Positions 11,316 through 21,696 are shown, counted from the stretch's first letter. The stretch is DNA of 64,000 nucleotides from Hymenopellis radicata (GCA_015501595.1 JADNRX010000035.1:186001-250000), one strand, 5' to 3'. Numbers and translations: made by a program. Notes: generated by a model not told the origin, from the sequence alone.

Positions 11316-11576
11316 CTTTTTTGAATACGCAACACGTTGCGTCCAACAGGGAGCGCAAAAAGCTTCGACAACAGGCCGAAGCTGCCGTGCTTGGAGACGA
11401 CAGGTCTCCATTCTATAGAGGTGTGTTAGACACCATTTGTTACTGCTGAAAAATTTTTTTAGCCCCCCACGGACGTCGGCGAGTCAGTCGCCGTCGCCCA
11501 TTCTCCACGTTGGTTGTCAAAGGACACCAGCGCTCCCCCATTTCCCCCACTCTCGTCGACGCTCTAGGCTACGACC

Positions 11577-12599
11577 ATGAGTGAAATCTCTCGCGCGTCG
11601 AAACAGTCGGCGCCGACTCAGGTGTCGAGGCAGTCGGCACCCTCACATGTGTCGCGACAGTCGGCACGCGTGCGAAAGGAACCTCCCGCCTTCACGGAGA
11701 GCGACCTGCCGCAGCGCACACGGCGACGACAGCCCCATACAGCTGGGGATGTCCCGCTACCCACTAGCTTGGACGACGCGGATGATGCTGGAGGTGCACA
11801 GGCCTTCCAGCCCCCGATCACGTCGACCGAGCCGGCGCGGTTCCAGTCGGGACTGCCGCCTTCTCCAACCCACATCGTCTCGAGCCCGCCGCCCAAGTTC
11901 ATAACTATGCGGCAGGTTCGAGGCGACTATCATCTATCGCCGGATAGCTGGTTTGCCGCGATGAACACGCCAACTCGTCGGTCAGACGATCCTGGGGCAG
12001 CACGAGCGAAAGCAAGTGTCAGCCCTCGGGCCATCGTATCTGACGGAGCGAAGGATGCTCCTGCGAACGTTGCCTGCTTTGAGGCCAGCGTACGTGAGGG
12101 GTGTCGGACACCTGCTTTGCCATCGCAGGTTACGACACACCTCGAGAGGTATGTCGAATCATTTCGCAGCCATGCTGCGCGAGGTGATTTGGCTGACCTA
12201 AATACCAGTTTTGATCAAACGATGGACGCGGTCCAGCAACATCTGTCTCTTCCTTGCCAGGATGATGAGTCGGACTCGCAGTACGCGCGTCGCATAGAGG
12301 TGATGGAACGTTCAAAGACGGAGAAGCCGGCGAGTCTTGTTCGCCCGGCGTCGTCATCGTCGACTGCTTCACGGTCTTCAGGTCGGACAGCGCGCTGTTC
12401 TGCTTTGTTGCGGGCGTGGTATCAGGACGTGTTTGAACGTGGTGTTTTACAAATGATTTATGACCGGCATATGTTGGTGTACAATACTACTACAGTACCC
12501 AAACAGGATGTGGTCAAGGGGGTTCCAAAATTAAAATTTTGTACACTGGGCTGTTTAATTTTTTTCGGACCTCGGCGTAGACCCTACCTACCTCTATGA
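11577..12599 (+). CDS. Retroelement ORF1 (gag-like, unrecognised)
   Basis: 340 residues, the first long frame after the 5' LTR, in the position of gag. It is hydrophilic and rich in Ser, Arg and Pro. The N-terminus repeats a SRQSAP-like unit (about residues 10-35). A mid-part holds a possible helical region (residues 205-250). There is no CCHC zinc knuckle. The last ~35 residues (YNTTTVPKQDVV onward) run into a T/A-rich stretch resembling 13340-13420, so the end may be truncated. Assigned by position only. Confidence 0.55.
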   Translation: MSEISRASKQSAPTQVSRQSAPSHVSRQSARVRKEPPAFTESDLPQRTRRRQPHTAGDVPLPTSLDDADDAGGAQAFQPPITSTEPARFQSGLPPSPTHIVSSPPPKFITMRQVRGDYHLSPDSWFAAMNTPTRRSDDPGAARAKASVSPRAIVSDGAKDAPANVACFEASVREGCRTPALPSQVTTHLERYVESFRSHAARGDLADLNTSFDQTMDAVQQHLSLPCQDDESDSQYARRIEVMERSKTEKPASLVRPASSSSTASRSSGRTARCSALLRAWYQDVFERGVLQMIYDRHMLVYNTTTVPKQDVVKGVPKLKFCTLGCLIFFGPRRRPYLPL

Positions 12600-12887
12600 C
12601 ATCATATATAGCACGTGATGCGCTATTTACCGTATTGGACCTTGGTACTAGCCCCTGATCTCACTTCCTTTCTCGCGCCATCATCCACGGCACTTTCCTT
12701 CTCTTGTGCCACAGCCGCCGCATGCCCAATGCAGCGGAATAAAGTCCATGCCTATGGAACTTCCCTTCTGGTCAGTAAGATTGTTATTTGATGTGAAGAT
12801 GGCACTGACCCATCCTATCTCACACCCACCTCGTGTGCACTTGGCTGCACTTTCTCTCTCTTCACCACATATCATTCACTGAGCATA

Positions 12888-13141
12888 CTGTACCGTTTCG
12901 ACCGGATATTCCCATATCGCATCACACGGGCCGGCGAAGCGAACCTATATATATCCCATATCGCGTCATGGAGCCTCGGAGCCAGGCACACCCTTCCAAA
13001 AGCGGAAATTTTCGGTCCCGCCTGCGGCGGGACAGTCCGAATCGGGTAATTCCCGCGCGCGTGCCTGGCAATGAAGCTGTTCGCTGTAAGTTCGCGGCAT
13101 ATCGCGTCACATGCCGCGAACCTACGGTCGAAACACTACAG
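12888..13141 (+). mobile_element. TA-flanked hairpin element E1 (254 bp)
   Basis: Inverted ends CTGTACCGTTTCGACCG and CGGTCGAAACACTACAG, flanked by TA on both sides (12886-12887, 13142-13143), as for mariner-like MITEs. Internally it has a central hairpin CCCGCC-TGC-GGCGGG (about 13019-13033), a second hairpin with an 11-bp stem (GTTCGCGGCAT, about 13090-13122), and three copies of CATATCGCRTCA at 12913, 12957 and 13098. Element E2 is its diverged relative in opposite orientation. Confidence 0.8.
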
Positions 13142-13310
13142 TATCCGCCACTGTCTTCCGCTTCAATGTCTGAGAAGGTCTACCAGTGTTCGTGCTCGCT
13201 GTACTCGTGAGCGAAGGTGGAGCAAGGGTAGTTACTATATTTGGACTGCTGTCATCTGCTACATGTTTTAGCATTGCCGCAGGCGCGGATATGTCTCATT
13301 ATAGTATAGA

Positions 13311-14930
13311 ATGACAGCTAATACTTCAATACACAATTTGGGACCCAAATATGACCCGAAATATTATAGTTTAAGAAAACTTTTTTGGGACCCCGAGGCT
13401 GACCCTACCTACCTGCCGGATGTATCGGACTTTAAGTCCGGAACCCCCTTGGATGTGGTCCTAGAAATAAAGAATGGTTACACAATGGGCTGTATTCCTT
13501 CTAAACCGACCATCCAAGTGAGAATTCCTGACCTGGATGATGTGCGGTGTGCGCCATTTCTTGAGCGATATCCGTCGCCTACCCGGGAGATTGAGGAGTG
13601 GGTGGGCAAGGATGAGCCAAGGCTGGAATACACTGATCCGGTTGTTCCTGTAGCCCCAGTGGTACAGACTCAGAAGGAGCCTGAGACCATTTTGGAGCAC
13701 AAGATAAGAAAGAGGGAACCAGCAGCAGAAGCAGCATGTGCCAAGCACAACCATGTGGCGCCATTAGACAATCGGGAGGTTGACGAGGCGCACATTGATG
13801 TGCAGACGCTAATGCCAGAGAAGCCGCCCGCACCACTATCAGACGTGTTCGGACGGCATGGCATATTCGAACAACGTGGTGCGTTGGTGGAGGATGATGT
13901 TGAGATCCCAGTATTGAAGGGGATCAAGACTCAAGTGCCGGAGCCGGTCCAGGGGCCGCGCCGCACGAGTATTCACATATTGGCTGGCAAGGAGACCGCC
14001 TCACCCAGGAAGACAAACATGTCTGAAGGGGCACCGAGACGTCAACCACTGCCGCCACCTCCAGACCCGGATCCAAGTGATGGTGGTACTGAGGGAAGTG
14101 ACGGCGAGGGTGCTGATCCTGAACAAGGATCAGTCAATCCAGACTGTGATATGCCTGGTCCTGGGGGTGGGATACCACCTCTGAGAGCAGGTAATGGAGA
14201 AGATGATGGTGATGGTCAAAGTGACCATTCCACGGTCACATACTTGCTTAGTTCTGAGAGAAACCGCCTCTTACACTTTTTTGAGCCTGACAAGCCTGTT
14301 ACAATTGAACATGGCTATGTGAAGGTCAAACAGTCTATGCCTACTCTACTAGAGAAGGAAGAGCTGCAGGAGATTGCCCAACAATATTCGGCAAGCATTC
14401 AACCAAAGAAGAAGCTGGAGGGTCTAGTCGTTCCAACAGAGCCAAGGCCCAGCCAGTCTATTCCTAGGAAGTACGCAATGTCAGATAAGAAGGGCAGGGA
14501 CGGGGCTTCTGCTGAGGGGGAGCGATATGCTCACCTCAAGGAGAAACTGCAGAACCAACAGTCCCCACCTCGGGTATTCAACCAAGGTTGGGAAGATCGT
14601 GCACCGCTCTTCGGGAAAACCGAGAGTGATGAATCAAGTGAATCTACACCTCCAGGGCTCAGTCAGCACTTGCCGGTCTTGCTGGGTCCTGAGGATGGGA
14701 TAACAATTGAAGATGTTGAAGAGATTGTGAATCGAGCGATGGCTATGGACATCGCCGACCTGCAGACAAAAATCTATAGAGTGAAGAGGGATATACTTGA
14801 ATGGCCAGCAAGTGGCCGGGCACTTTATCGATGGCACAAAGTGTTGATGCGCCGAAAGGATCCTGACGACAAGGCGCAACAAGCAAAGACCGAGGACGGA
14901 AGGATGTGGTGGTGGCAGACACTACTGTAG
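13311..14930 (+). CDS. Retroelement ORF2, 539 residues, unknown
   Basis: Long open frame with no recognised domain. The N-terminus (residues 1-90) has a DPEADPTYLPD motif. The middle is Pro/Asp/Gly-rich (PPPPDPDPSDGG near residue 250). The C-terminal third is charged with probable helices. Its stop TAG (14928-14930) lies inside element E2. If E2 and one TA are removed, the frame continues about 45 codons to a TGA abutting the purine tract before the 3' LTR. So the present protein appears truncated by the insertion. No RT, RNase H or integrase signature (no YxDD, no HHCC). Could be a structural or accessory protein of a non-autonomous element. Confidence 0.55.
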   Translation: MTANTSIHNLGPKYDPKYYSLRKLFWDPEADPTYLPDVSDFKSGTPLDVVLEIKNGYTMGCIPSKPTIQVRIPDLDDVRCAPFLERYPSPTREIEEWVGKDEPRLEYTDPVVPVAPVVQTQKEPETILEHKIRKREPAAEAACAKHNHVAPLDNREVDEAHIDVQTLMPEKPPAPLSDVFGRHGIFEQRGALVEDDVEIPVLKGIKTQVPEPVQGPRRTSIHILAGKETASPRKTNMSEGAPRRQPLPPPPDPDPSDGGTEGSDGEGADPEQGSVNPDCDMPGPGGGIPPLRAGNGEDDGDGQSDHSTVTYLLSSERNRLLHFFEPDKPVTIEHGYVKVKQSMPTLLEKEELQEIAQQYSASIQPKKKLEGLVVPTEPRPSQSIPRKYAMSDKKGRDGASAEGERYAHLKEKLQNQQSPPRVFNQGWEDRAPLFGKTESDESSESTPPGLSQHLPVLLGPEDGITIEDVEEIVNRAMAMDIADLQTKIYRVKRDILEWPASGRALYRWHKVLMRRKDPDDKAQQAKTEDGRMWWWQTLL

Positions 14931-15168
14931 CGTTTCGACCGTAACTTCACAGCCTGTGACCCGTTATGGTCTGAAGTTACAGCGAACAGCTTCACAGACC
15001 CTTAAATTGCCTTATTTGGACAGTCCCGCCTATGGCGGGACCTGAAATTTCCTTATTTGGAGGCTTGTGCCTGGCCAAAGTGGTCCGTGACCCGTTATGG
15101 TGTATATATAGCTTCACTTCAAAGACCTCCGTGACCCGTGATGTGAATTTGCGGTTGAAACGCTACAG
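14925..15168 (-). mobile_element. TA-flanked hairpin element E2 (244 bp)
   Basis: Ends CTGTAGCGTTTCGACCG and CGGTTGAAACGCTACAG with TA duplications (14923-14924, 15169-15170). On the minus strand it aligns with E1 throughout: TATATATA box, CCCGCC-ATA-GGCGGG hairpin, GAAGCTGTTCGCTGTAA word. A second hairpin has stem GTAACTTCA (about 14941-14980). Three copies of CCGTGACCCGTTATG-type motifs lie at 14953, 15085 and 15129. It truncates ORF2. Confidence 0.8.
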
Positions 15169-15293
15169 TACTACTGCATCCGGGGATCTGGGGGGTGCGT
15201 CAGGAAATGCACCCCTCGAACCGTCATCCACCGAGTCGGAATAGTGTCTTTGGGTCAAGACCTTCGTCGATGACTTGGTCTTGAGGGGGAGAA

Positions 15294-15509
15294 TGTAAGG
15301 GGGCATTTCCCGATATGGACATTATGTGCACGGACCTTATGTTGATCGCGTGTCCGCGATCCTTACTTACACTTACACTACGACTATTGGCTTTGTTTTC
15401 TATCCGTTCTTACGCTCGACGGGTCCCCGTGGTCCCATTGGACTCAATTATATTGCTTTTCGTATTCTTTCGGACCCTCCGGATCTCGACAGTGTATCTA
15501 CGGCTTACA
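15294..15509 (+). repeat. 3' LTR (216 bp, intact)
   Basis: TGTAAG...CTTACA, preceded by the purine tract and followed by the GAATG duplication at 15510-15514. Identical to the 5' LTR apart from the MITE. Confidence 0.95.
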
Positions 15510-15990
15510 GAATGTTTGATGGGCCACAAAAACTGAGCCGTTCCTTTAAGGTGCGGACGGTGCATTCGGGGGGCTGCGATGTTGATGTATGAGCATCTGA
15601 AGAGATGGGGAAGCGCTAACTGTGTCCGAATGAGTCAGAATGATGATGGGACGTTTCGATACTAATGCGATCACATACTTATATCAACATGACAACATAG
15701 GGTAATGTTAATCCGAAAATAAGACCACAAGAAAAGAACGGACTGGAAGTCACAAGACGGCGGGAGAAAGACTGGTAAGATGTCGGTCTGCAAGAGCAAG
15801 ACCGAAAATATTCGACCAAGACTCGGAAAGATGGGCCGCGCAAGACCAAGACTGAAAAGACGCCTTTGCCGGTTACCTGATGTCGAATACAGTCCACGTA
15901 GTCGACCACCATCTGTGAGGGCATTCAATCTGATCAATTGGGATACACAAATAGAAAGCATTCTGAAGCGCCTGATTGCCGCGGCAGTGT
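15510..15990 (-). promoter_or_regulatory. Displaced upstream region of G1
   Basis: Reverse-complement similarity to 26.46-26.94 kb, immediately upstream of paralogue G2. It includes degenerate ~30-bp tandem units rich in GGTCTTG (here CAAGACC, 15780-15870). The retrotransposon now separates it from G1 by 4.8 kb. Confidence 0.7.
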
Positions 15991-16137
15991 GAGAGAAGAT
16001 ATCAAAGAGCGATTTCAGAAATCACGTTGCATTGAGAGATGATTAGCACAACACTGAGATTATCGAACATCAAGTAGATGACCGCGGATTCATCAGGTGG
16101 AGATAGAGCAATGGGACGCTTCCTGCAGGAGGCCTCA

Positions 16138-16683
16138 GGGAAGAGGGCTCTGCTCCCGCGGTTGCTTCTGCGCCTGATGATATGTTGTCAAACCTGTGTA
16201 GATTGGAATGCTATATGGAGGCCGGACATACCGTGATATGCCAATGCCGCGTTAAAATTGAACGTGCCATTGCTCAGGAGCGGAAGGTAGGTGTAGTGCG
16301 GCACGGCGGTGTCGTCGGGTATTGTATTGGGGTAGCTGTTGAATGGGCTAGAGTAACCGCGATGCCAGCGTAGTGGAATCCCGCCGGTATGGGCTGAATA
16401 TTGAAGCCTGTGAATTGTCCGACTACTCAGTTCCGATGTCCAAGAGGAACAAAGAGCCACGTACTTCCATCGCTGGTACACTGGTTCCCGAAAGCCTCGC
16501 ATATCTGGCACGGGCTCTGCTTGACGACTCCAGCCACACAAAAAGTCACGCGAATCAGCAGCGGATTCCATTCGTCTAGACGGAGATAACCCGCACCCAC
16601 GAGAACTCCGGGTTTGAGCAGACTGCGTGCTGTTGTGCCGGAGCACCAAGACTGAGCGCAGCGAGAACCAAGAGAGCACTCAT
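16138..16683 (-). pseudogene. Surface-protein relic T2
   Basis: Close copy of T1. It keeps the start codon at 16683 and a signal-peptide-like start. About ten bases are lost just after the first acceptor (frameshift). An internal deletion removes most of the Cys-rich exon 3, joining sequence near 16341-16350. It ends inside the Ser-rich stalk near 16138, so the membrane span and tail are missing. Not able to encode the family protein. Confidence 0.8.
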
Positions 16684-16739
16684 GGTGGTACTCGGGGAAG
16701 AGATCAATCACTCCATCGCATGATGAAGTGCCTGCTTTA

Positions 16740-17200
16740 AAGGTGATGCATTGTCTAGAAGCACTGACGACACCGGTGTAGCAGTGGATGATCATCTGCC
16801 GATGGCGAAGTAGATGAGTATAAAAGGAATGCTACATGAGGCCCAGGTAGAGCAGGAAGTAAGCTAGGCGCTGGCCAAGAATACGCTGCGGTAACGAGAG
16901 GCTCATTAAGAATCAGCACAGCATATGGAAGATCAAATCACTTGCCAAACAGATGCACATATGTCCTCCTTGCGATTTTCCATCAGGGGAAGCTGATAAT
17001 CCGTGCGCGGCGAGCCTTGTCTCCCCGCCGGGATTCAGCCATGATTCCACGGAGCCAGGACGACAGAAAAACGACCACTCAACTTTCATGATTCCCAGCC
17101 ACGTGTTTTCCGTCGTTCTTGCCGTTTTTGCTGATGTAGGATTCTCAGTCTATATGCCTCACGAGACGGAGTGCCGTTGACTGCTTTGAAAGAGCCATCA
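16740..17200. repeat. Inverted-duplication spacer, arm A
   Basis: Matches 24.5-24.99 kb in reverse orientation: shared tracts around CATATGGAAGATCAA, GATTCCCAGCCACGTG and CTTTGAAAGAGCCATCACGG. It lies between T2 and F3 as it does between T3 and F4. No coding sequence seen. Confidence 0.75.
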
Positions 17201-17288
17201 CGGTCGGACGAACGTGTTACCGATCACGTGACTGATGGTTCGATTGCTCAGGGTTGCTGACACCTTTGCTTTGCATTCCATCCTCGAC

Positions 17289-18704
17289 ATGGTCCTCCTA
17301 CCTGACCTTCCTCCGGAAGTGCTCGCCCTCATACTCGGTAATTTGCATGACGAGAATGTCTCTCTCACACGCGTCTCCTTGACTGGAAATACGGCGCTGA
17401 GGACCATCGCCCAAAACCTCATGTTACGCGACTTGCGTATCTGCCTCAACTTCCCAATCGACAGTAGACATCCCTCCTATTCTAATTTCAGACGTATATG
17501 CAAGGAGCCCGCGCTCTGCAACTCCGTGCGCTCCGTCACGTTCCAATGTCGCTCAGAGCCGGGCAATCTCGACCTCCTGCCAGTACTAGACCTCCTTCGG
17601 AAATACTTTGTGAAGCTGAAGAGCGTGACGCATGTTCGCATTTACTGCAGCGCTCATGTTGTCAATCGACGTTATACCTGCGTTACCCCCACTGTGTTCA
17701 TTTGGGCGCTACGCCTTCCGGGCCTCCGGACGTTGGTCGTTGAGGATTGCCTCAGCATAAGCCACCGCGTTATTCAAGGCTCCCGCCGCTCCCATGGCCT
17801 CCGCGTGCTGGTCCTTAACGCCTCTGCTTCACATGTGCCATTGGACTTCCAAGACCCTCCCCCTCACTCCCTTCTCGAGTACACTCCCGCGGTGAGCGTG
17901 ATAGAGATAAGGGGCGCAGAGTTGAAAGACGACCTGCCGATGGGATATCAATCCTGTCTGTCGGGTGTCTTCAGGTGGATAGTTCCGGGAGCTGAAAACA
18001 ACGTTGACTCCCGACGGCCGCGGAGGATACATTTCGTGTGCGACTGTCAGTCTTCTTCGTGTTGCTATCTTGATGTAATTGTTCGTCTCTCCGTAAGCCT
18101 TCACACTTTGTTCTAGGTGTGATTTCTGACTCTCCCCCCGAAAGACTGCCCTTGAATCATTCAAAATGCTGGAAGAGCTTGTCTTCGACAAGGTCATCAA
18201 ACGGGACGCACTGGAAGCGGCGCGCCGCTCGTTTACAGACCTTTCTGTGGCGGGTCGTGGGATTCTCAAGAGACTGTCGCTACTGTTCGGGATATCAGAC
18301 TATGGCAAGGAAACGCCGTACATCTGCGAAGCCCTGCAGCGCCTATCCGATCTAGAAGAAGTGACTCTTGAGTGCGATGGTACTGATGTAAGCGAAGCAT
18401 CTCTTGCTGAATCGGTGTTAACTATGAATCCCCGTAGGAGGCTCTACTCGCCTGCATTGCCGCGCATCCGTCGCTGCGATGTGTCTACTTCCATGTTGCA
18501 CCGTCGATTGACCTGGATATACAGGACCTTGCGCAGCGGATTTCCCAGCAGGCGCGCCAACTCACTCTCGTCGCATGGGTGCCTGCATATGTAATGGCAC
18601 AGATGAATGCAGATTGTACGATTGAGATGAAGGTATACGAGGAGCCGAGATGGTTACAATTTGGCGGTGAGGATACAAAGTGGTGGGAGGAATGTCGATT
18701 CTGA
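17289..18704 (+). CDS. F-box-like protein F3 (intact)
   Basis: Probable substrate adaptor of the fungal F-box/LRR-like type; partner and target unknown. Exons 17289-18092, 18145-18387 and 18438-18704 (introns 52 and 50 nt, both GTAAGC donors) close to 437 residues. The N-terminus has an F-box-like segment, LPPEVLALILGNLHDENVSL. Repeated leucine-rich stretches follow (DLLPVLDLLRKYF, LRLPGLRTLVV, ALQRLSDLEEVTLEC). The protein ends WWEECRF. An ATG at 17235 is in frame, but the intervening DNA looks like a 5'-leader intron (acceptor TTGCTCAG), so I chose 17289. F4 in arm B has identical exon lengths (804, 243, 267). Confidence 0.85.
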
Positions 18705-19502
18705 TGAATAACGGATGTTGCTTGACCGCCCTTCCTGCGTGTAGTTAGTCTATTACACCGGCTGCGCATGCGGGAGTCGTAATGTGTCGTACCAGCACTC
18801 ATCTATAACAATGCTTACCTTGAGTCAGCACATTGTGTAGTAGTTGATTACCCTCTTTCCATTGAAAGTTTGCCTTGGTCGGTCGTCGATGCATCCGTAA
18901 TACCAGCTCCGACTGACAAGTGATGGTTGGCCTGTCTAGCGTGTTATGTAAGAGCGAAGAACGTCTGTTGCGTTTAATTTTGAATCACAAGGGCAGCTGC
19001 TTATTCGTATACATGTTCCGAAAAACAACCTGGAAAGATGTGTTTTTACCTAGTAGCCTGTCAATATATCAACTATCAAGTACATCCTATCGATAAGCGC
19101 CCGCCAGGTCCCAACTCGAAGGCGGGACTCGGGAGGTTGTAGAATATCGCGCCACGAGGTCCCCAAAATACTTGAATAGGATATACACCAGACGCATTGG
19201 TGCTCTTTCTTTCTCAGTCAGCTCCTGTGCACCCATTGATTGGCATTTTACCTAGTCAAACTGAACGAGGGGAGTAGCATTCAGCGCAGGCCCGTCGGCA
19301 ATTGAGACTCGTGAAAGTTCGCGAGGTGTCACTGTTCAATTTGACTGGATTAGCTGCAACCGCGTCTGAACCTTCGGGTCGCACTCGACGTTCCGCTGTT
19401 CGCACGCTGTTACTATTAGGATTCCTGGCGCCAAAGCTGTCGGGCTTCATTCTTCCTAAAAGCGGACACCATCGTGTAAAGAACTTGACAACGACACGCA
19501 TC
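18705..19502. other. Start of the unique spacer, no gene
   Basis: Similarity to arm B stops exactly at the F3 stop codon. Nothing coding is recognised from here to the tRNA-like sequence at 19503. Confidence 0.5.
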
Positions 19503-19577
19503 GGGCACATGGTGTAGTTGGTTTATCACGCCCGCTTAGCATGCGGGAGGTGTTGGGTTCAATTCCCAATGTGTCCA
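19503..19577 (+). tRNA. tRNA-Ala(AGC)-like sequence, copy 1
   Basis: 75 nt folding as a cloverleaf. Acceptor GGGCACA pairs with TGTGTCC (one G-T). The anticodon arm is CCCGC-TTAGCAT-GCGGG with anticodon AGC, and the T arm is TTGGG-TTCAATT-CCCAA. A box TGGTGTAGTTGG and B box GGTTCAATTCC are intact, and TTTT follows at 19597. Identical to copies at 32099 and 35751. Downstream DNA (19578-19760) resembles that of copy 3, so it may be a tRNA-derived repeat rather than a gene in use. Confidence 0.65.
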
Positions 19578-19883
19578 CTCTGAGTCCTTTCAGCCCTTTT
19601 GCTATCTCTGGTGACTGGTCAGATATTGTTTTGCAGCTTCAGACAGTAGACTGTTGAACACCTCGAGAACCGATAATATCTATGCTTTCGAATCATCACA
19701 TATTTGTGAATGTGCGCCACATGTTTCTGACGCCCGCATGATGATGGTAGATATATGTGGCCTTTCCTCGACAATAGATGCGTAAGATACCCTCTGTACG
19801 CATGAAGGTACATTACGATTACATCCCGTAGTGTACATATATACACTGCTCGGCGTCGCCAATAAAGGATACCCGCGAGCAAT
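19578..19883. repeat. Body of a tRNA-headed dispersed repeat
   Basis: Shares ordered words with 35826-36020 (GACTGGTC, AGATATTGTTT, CTCGAGAACCGATA, TGCGCCACA, GTTTCTGAC). Both follow a tRNA-Ala-like head. Confidence 0.5.
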
Positions 19884-21573
19884 TCAGTTGTCCCCATGCT
19901 CCTCATATCCCACCTCACTCTCCACCTCACCAGGGATATCCTCGAGCTACAAGAAACCGGCTCATCAGAAACAGAAAACGGTCAACCGGGAAACCAAACA
20001 CACCTGATCCAGCTCCTCATAACACTCCCCAATAATCTTGATCGCCCGCCTCATATCCTCCTCCTCAATCACCAGCGGAGGGGCAAACCGCACGATATTA
20101 ATGTGCGTCGGTTTCGCGAGAACACCCCGGCTCTTCAGCAGCAAACAGAACTGCCACGCACTCCGCTTCTTGTCGCTCTCTTGGAATACCACAGCATTCA
20201 GCAGACCGCGTCCGCGCACAGTCATCCCCAGCGCCGCCACCTCCGTTCTGAAGATCTCGCCCAGTCTCTGCGCGCGCTCCGCCAGGTTCTCGTCCCGAAG
20301 CACGTCCAGCGCGGCAATCGCTACCGCGCACCCCAGCGGATTCCCACCATACGTCGACCCGTGCTCGCCTGGCTTGATGCACAACATCACCGCCTTGTCT
20401 GCTAGGACAGCCGAGACTGGGTACAAACCACCGCTCAGGGCTTTACCCAAGAGAACAATGTCCGGTCGTACACCGTCCCACTCGGATGCGAGCATCTTTC
20501 CTGTCCGACAAAGCCCAGTCTGAATCTCGTCGCAGATGAAGAGGACGTTGTGCGCCTTGCACAGCTCCGCCACACGTGCGAGGTAGCCTTCTGGGGGAAC
20601 GACGATCCCTGCCTCGCCCTGAATAGGTTCTACAAGGAACGCAGCGACCTTCTCTCCATAAAGCGCCAGCGCACGCTCAACGTCCTCCGCCACCCCGTAC
20701 CGAATGGTCTTCGTCTCCTTTCCGTCAACAAACGTCGGCCCCACGCCCGCTAGGTACGGCCCGAATCCCGCCCGACAGTCTGGGTCTGTGCTGAGACTGA
20801 CGACGCCTAGTGTGCGTCCGTGAAAGTTGCCTTCCACGCTAAGTATGATGGCCGAGTTTTCTGGGACGCCTTTGACCATGTACGCCCACTTGCGGGAGAG
20901 CTTGAGGGCGGTCTCGACGGCTTCGGCGCCGGTGTTCATGGGGAGGACCATGTCGTAGCCGAGGGTGGCGGTGATTTTTTGGGCAAAGGAGGGAAAGACG
21001 GAGTTGTAGAAGGCGCGGGAGGAGAGCGACAGCCGTTGGGCTTGGGTGACGAGGGCGGAGACGATGCGCGGGTGGCAGTGGCCTTGGTTTACGGCTCTGT
21101 GAATTTGTTTAGTTTGATTTGAGATGGATGGAGGGTGGGACGCACGAATAAGCAGATAACATATCGATATATTCTTTCCCCTCGGGATCCCAGACCTTGG
21201 CGCCCAGCGCGCGGTCAAAGACGACGGGGAGCGGGTGGTAGCTGTAAAATGCGATATGAGCATGCAGGTTGAATTGGGGAAAGGACGAGATGCAACAAGG
21301 GGTGGGAATTGAGTCGAAGGCTATAATCGCGCAGAGGGAATTATGATAGGCTCGGGGTCATGCTGCCGTGTAGGCGCTCGTATGCTGTGCGGGATGATGT
21401 GATACAATAAAGTATAGACGCCGTGTGGGCGCCTGTGGACGCCTGCTTCGCTGTCGTGTGCCGCCATCGGGGCGTCGTCGAAAAAAAGTGGCTACTCACT
21501 TGTGTGCACCAAACTCGTGTTCCATGCGGATCACGTCTGCGCTCGACAGATGGACTCCGTTTGTGTTCGCCAT
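19884..21573 (-). CDS. CAR2: Ornithine aminotransferase
   Basis: PLP enzyme transferring the delta-amino group of ornithine to 2-oxoglutarate, giving glutamate-5-semialdehyde (arginine catabolism to proline/glutamate); cytosolic in yeast. Exons 21573-21500, 21241-21146, 21096-20004 and 19946-19884 close to 441 residues, the usual size. Landmarks: [62 protein letters not shown], and LLGKALSGG with the PLP lysine, followed by [11 protein letters not shown]. Intron 1 is unusually long (258 nt); the others are 49 and 57 nt. The last exon adds an acidic tail ([12 protein letters not shown]). A TATAAAAGG box lies 125 bp upstream of the ATG. It is the only intact gene between the two arms of the inverted duplication. 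Confidence 0.95.
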
Positions 21574-21696
21574 ATTTCTGTAATTGTCGTGTCGTGCGTC
21601 GATGGGTGCGATGGCAGGTAAAATCGATGGGTAGCGATGACGGTCACGGTGGATGTGAAACCCGCGTCGTGATCGGGGTAGTCTAGGTCCGCCCGC

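Larger units (their letters stand above)
10666..15509. mobile_element. LTR retrotransposon without visible pol, 4,844 bp
   Basis: Bounded by 216-bp LTRs (the 5' copy is interrupted by a MITE), each starting TGTAAG and ending CTTACA, with a 5-bp target duplication GAATG. A purine tract (GAGGGGGAGAA) ends immediately before the 3' LTR at 15293. Internal DNA holds two open frames (11577-12599 and 13311-14930) but no protease, reverse transcriptase, RNase H or integrase motif that I can find, so the element is probably non-autonomous. No obvious tRNA primer site follows the 5' LTR. The two LTRs read identical base for base, implying recent insertion. Superfamily cannot be assigned without pol. 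Confidence 0.9.

Noticed and set aside
19896..20405. 169-residue + frame
   Set aside because: Antisense shadow of the ornithine aminotransferase coding exon.
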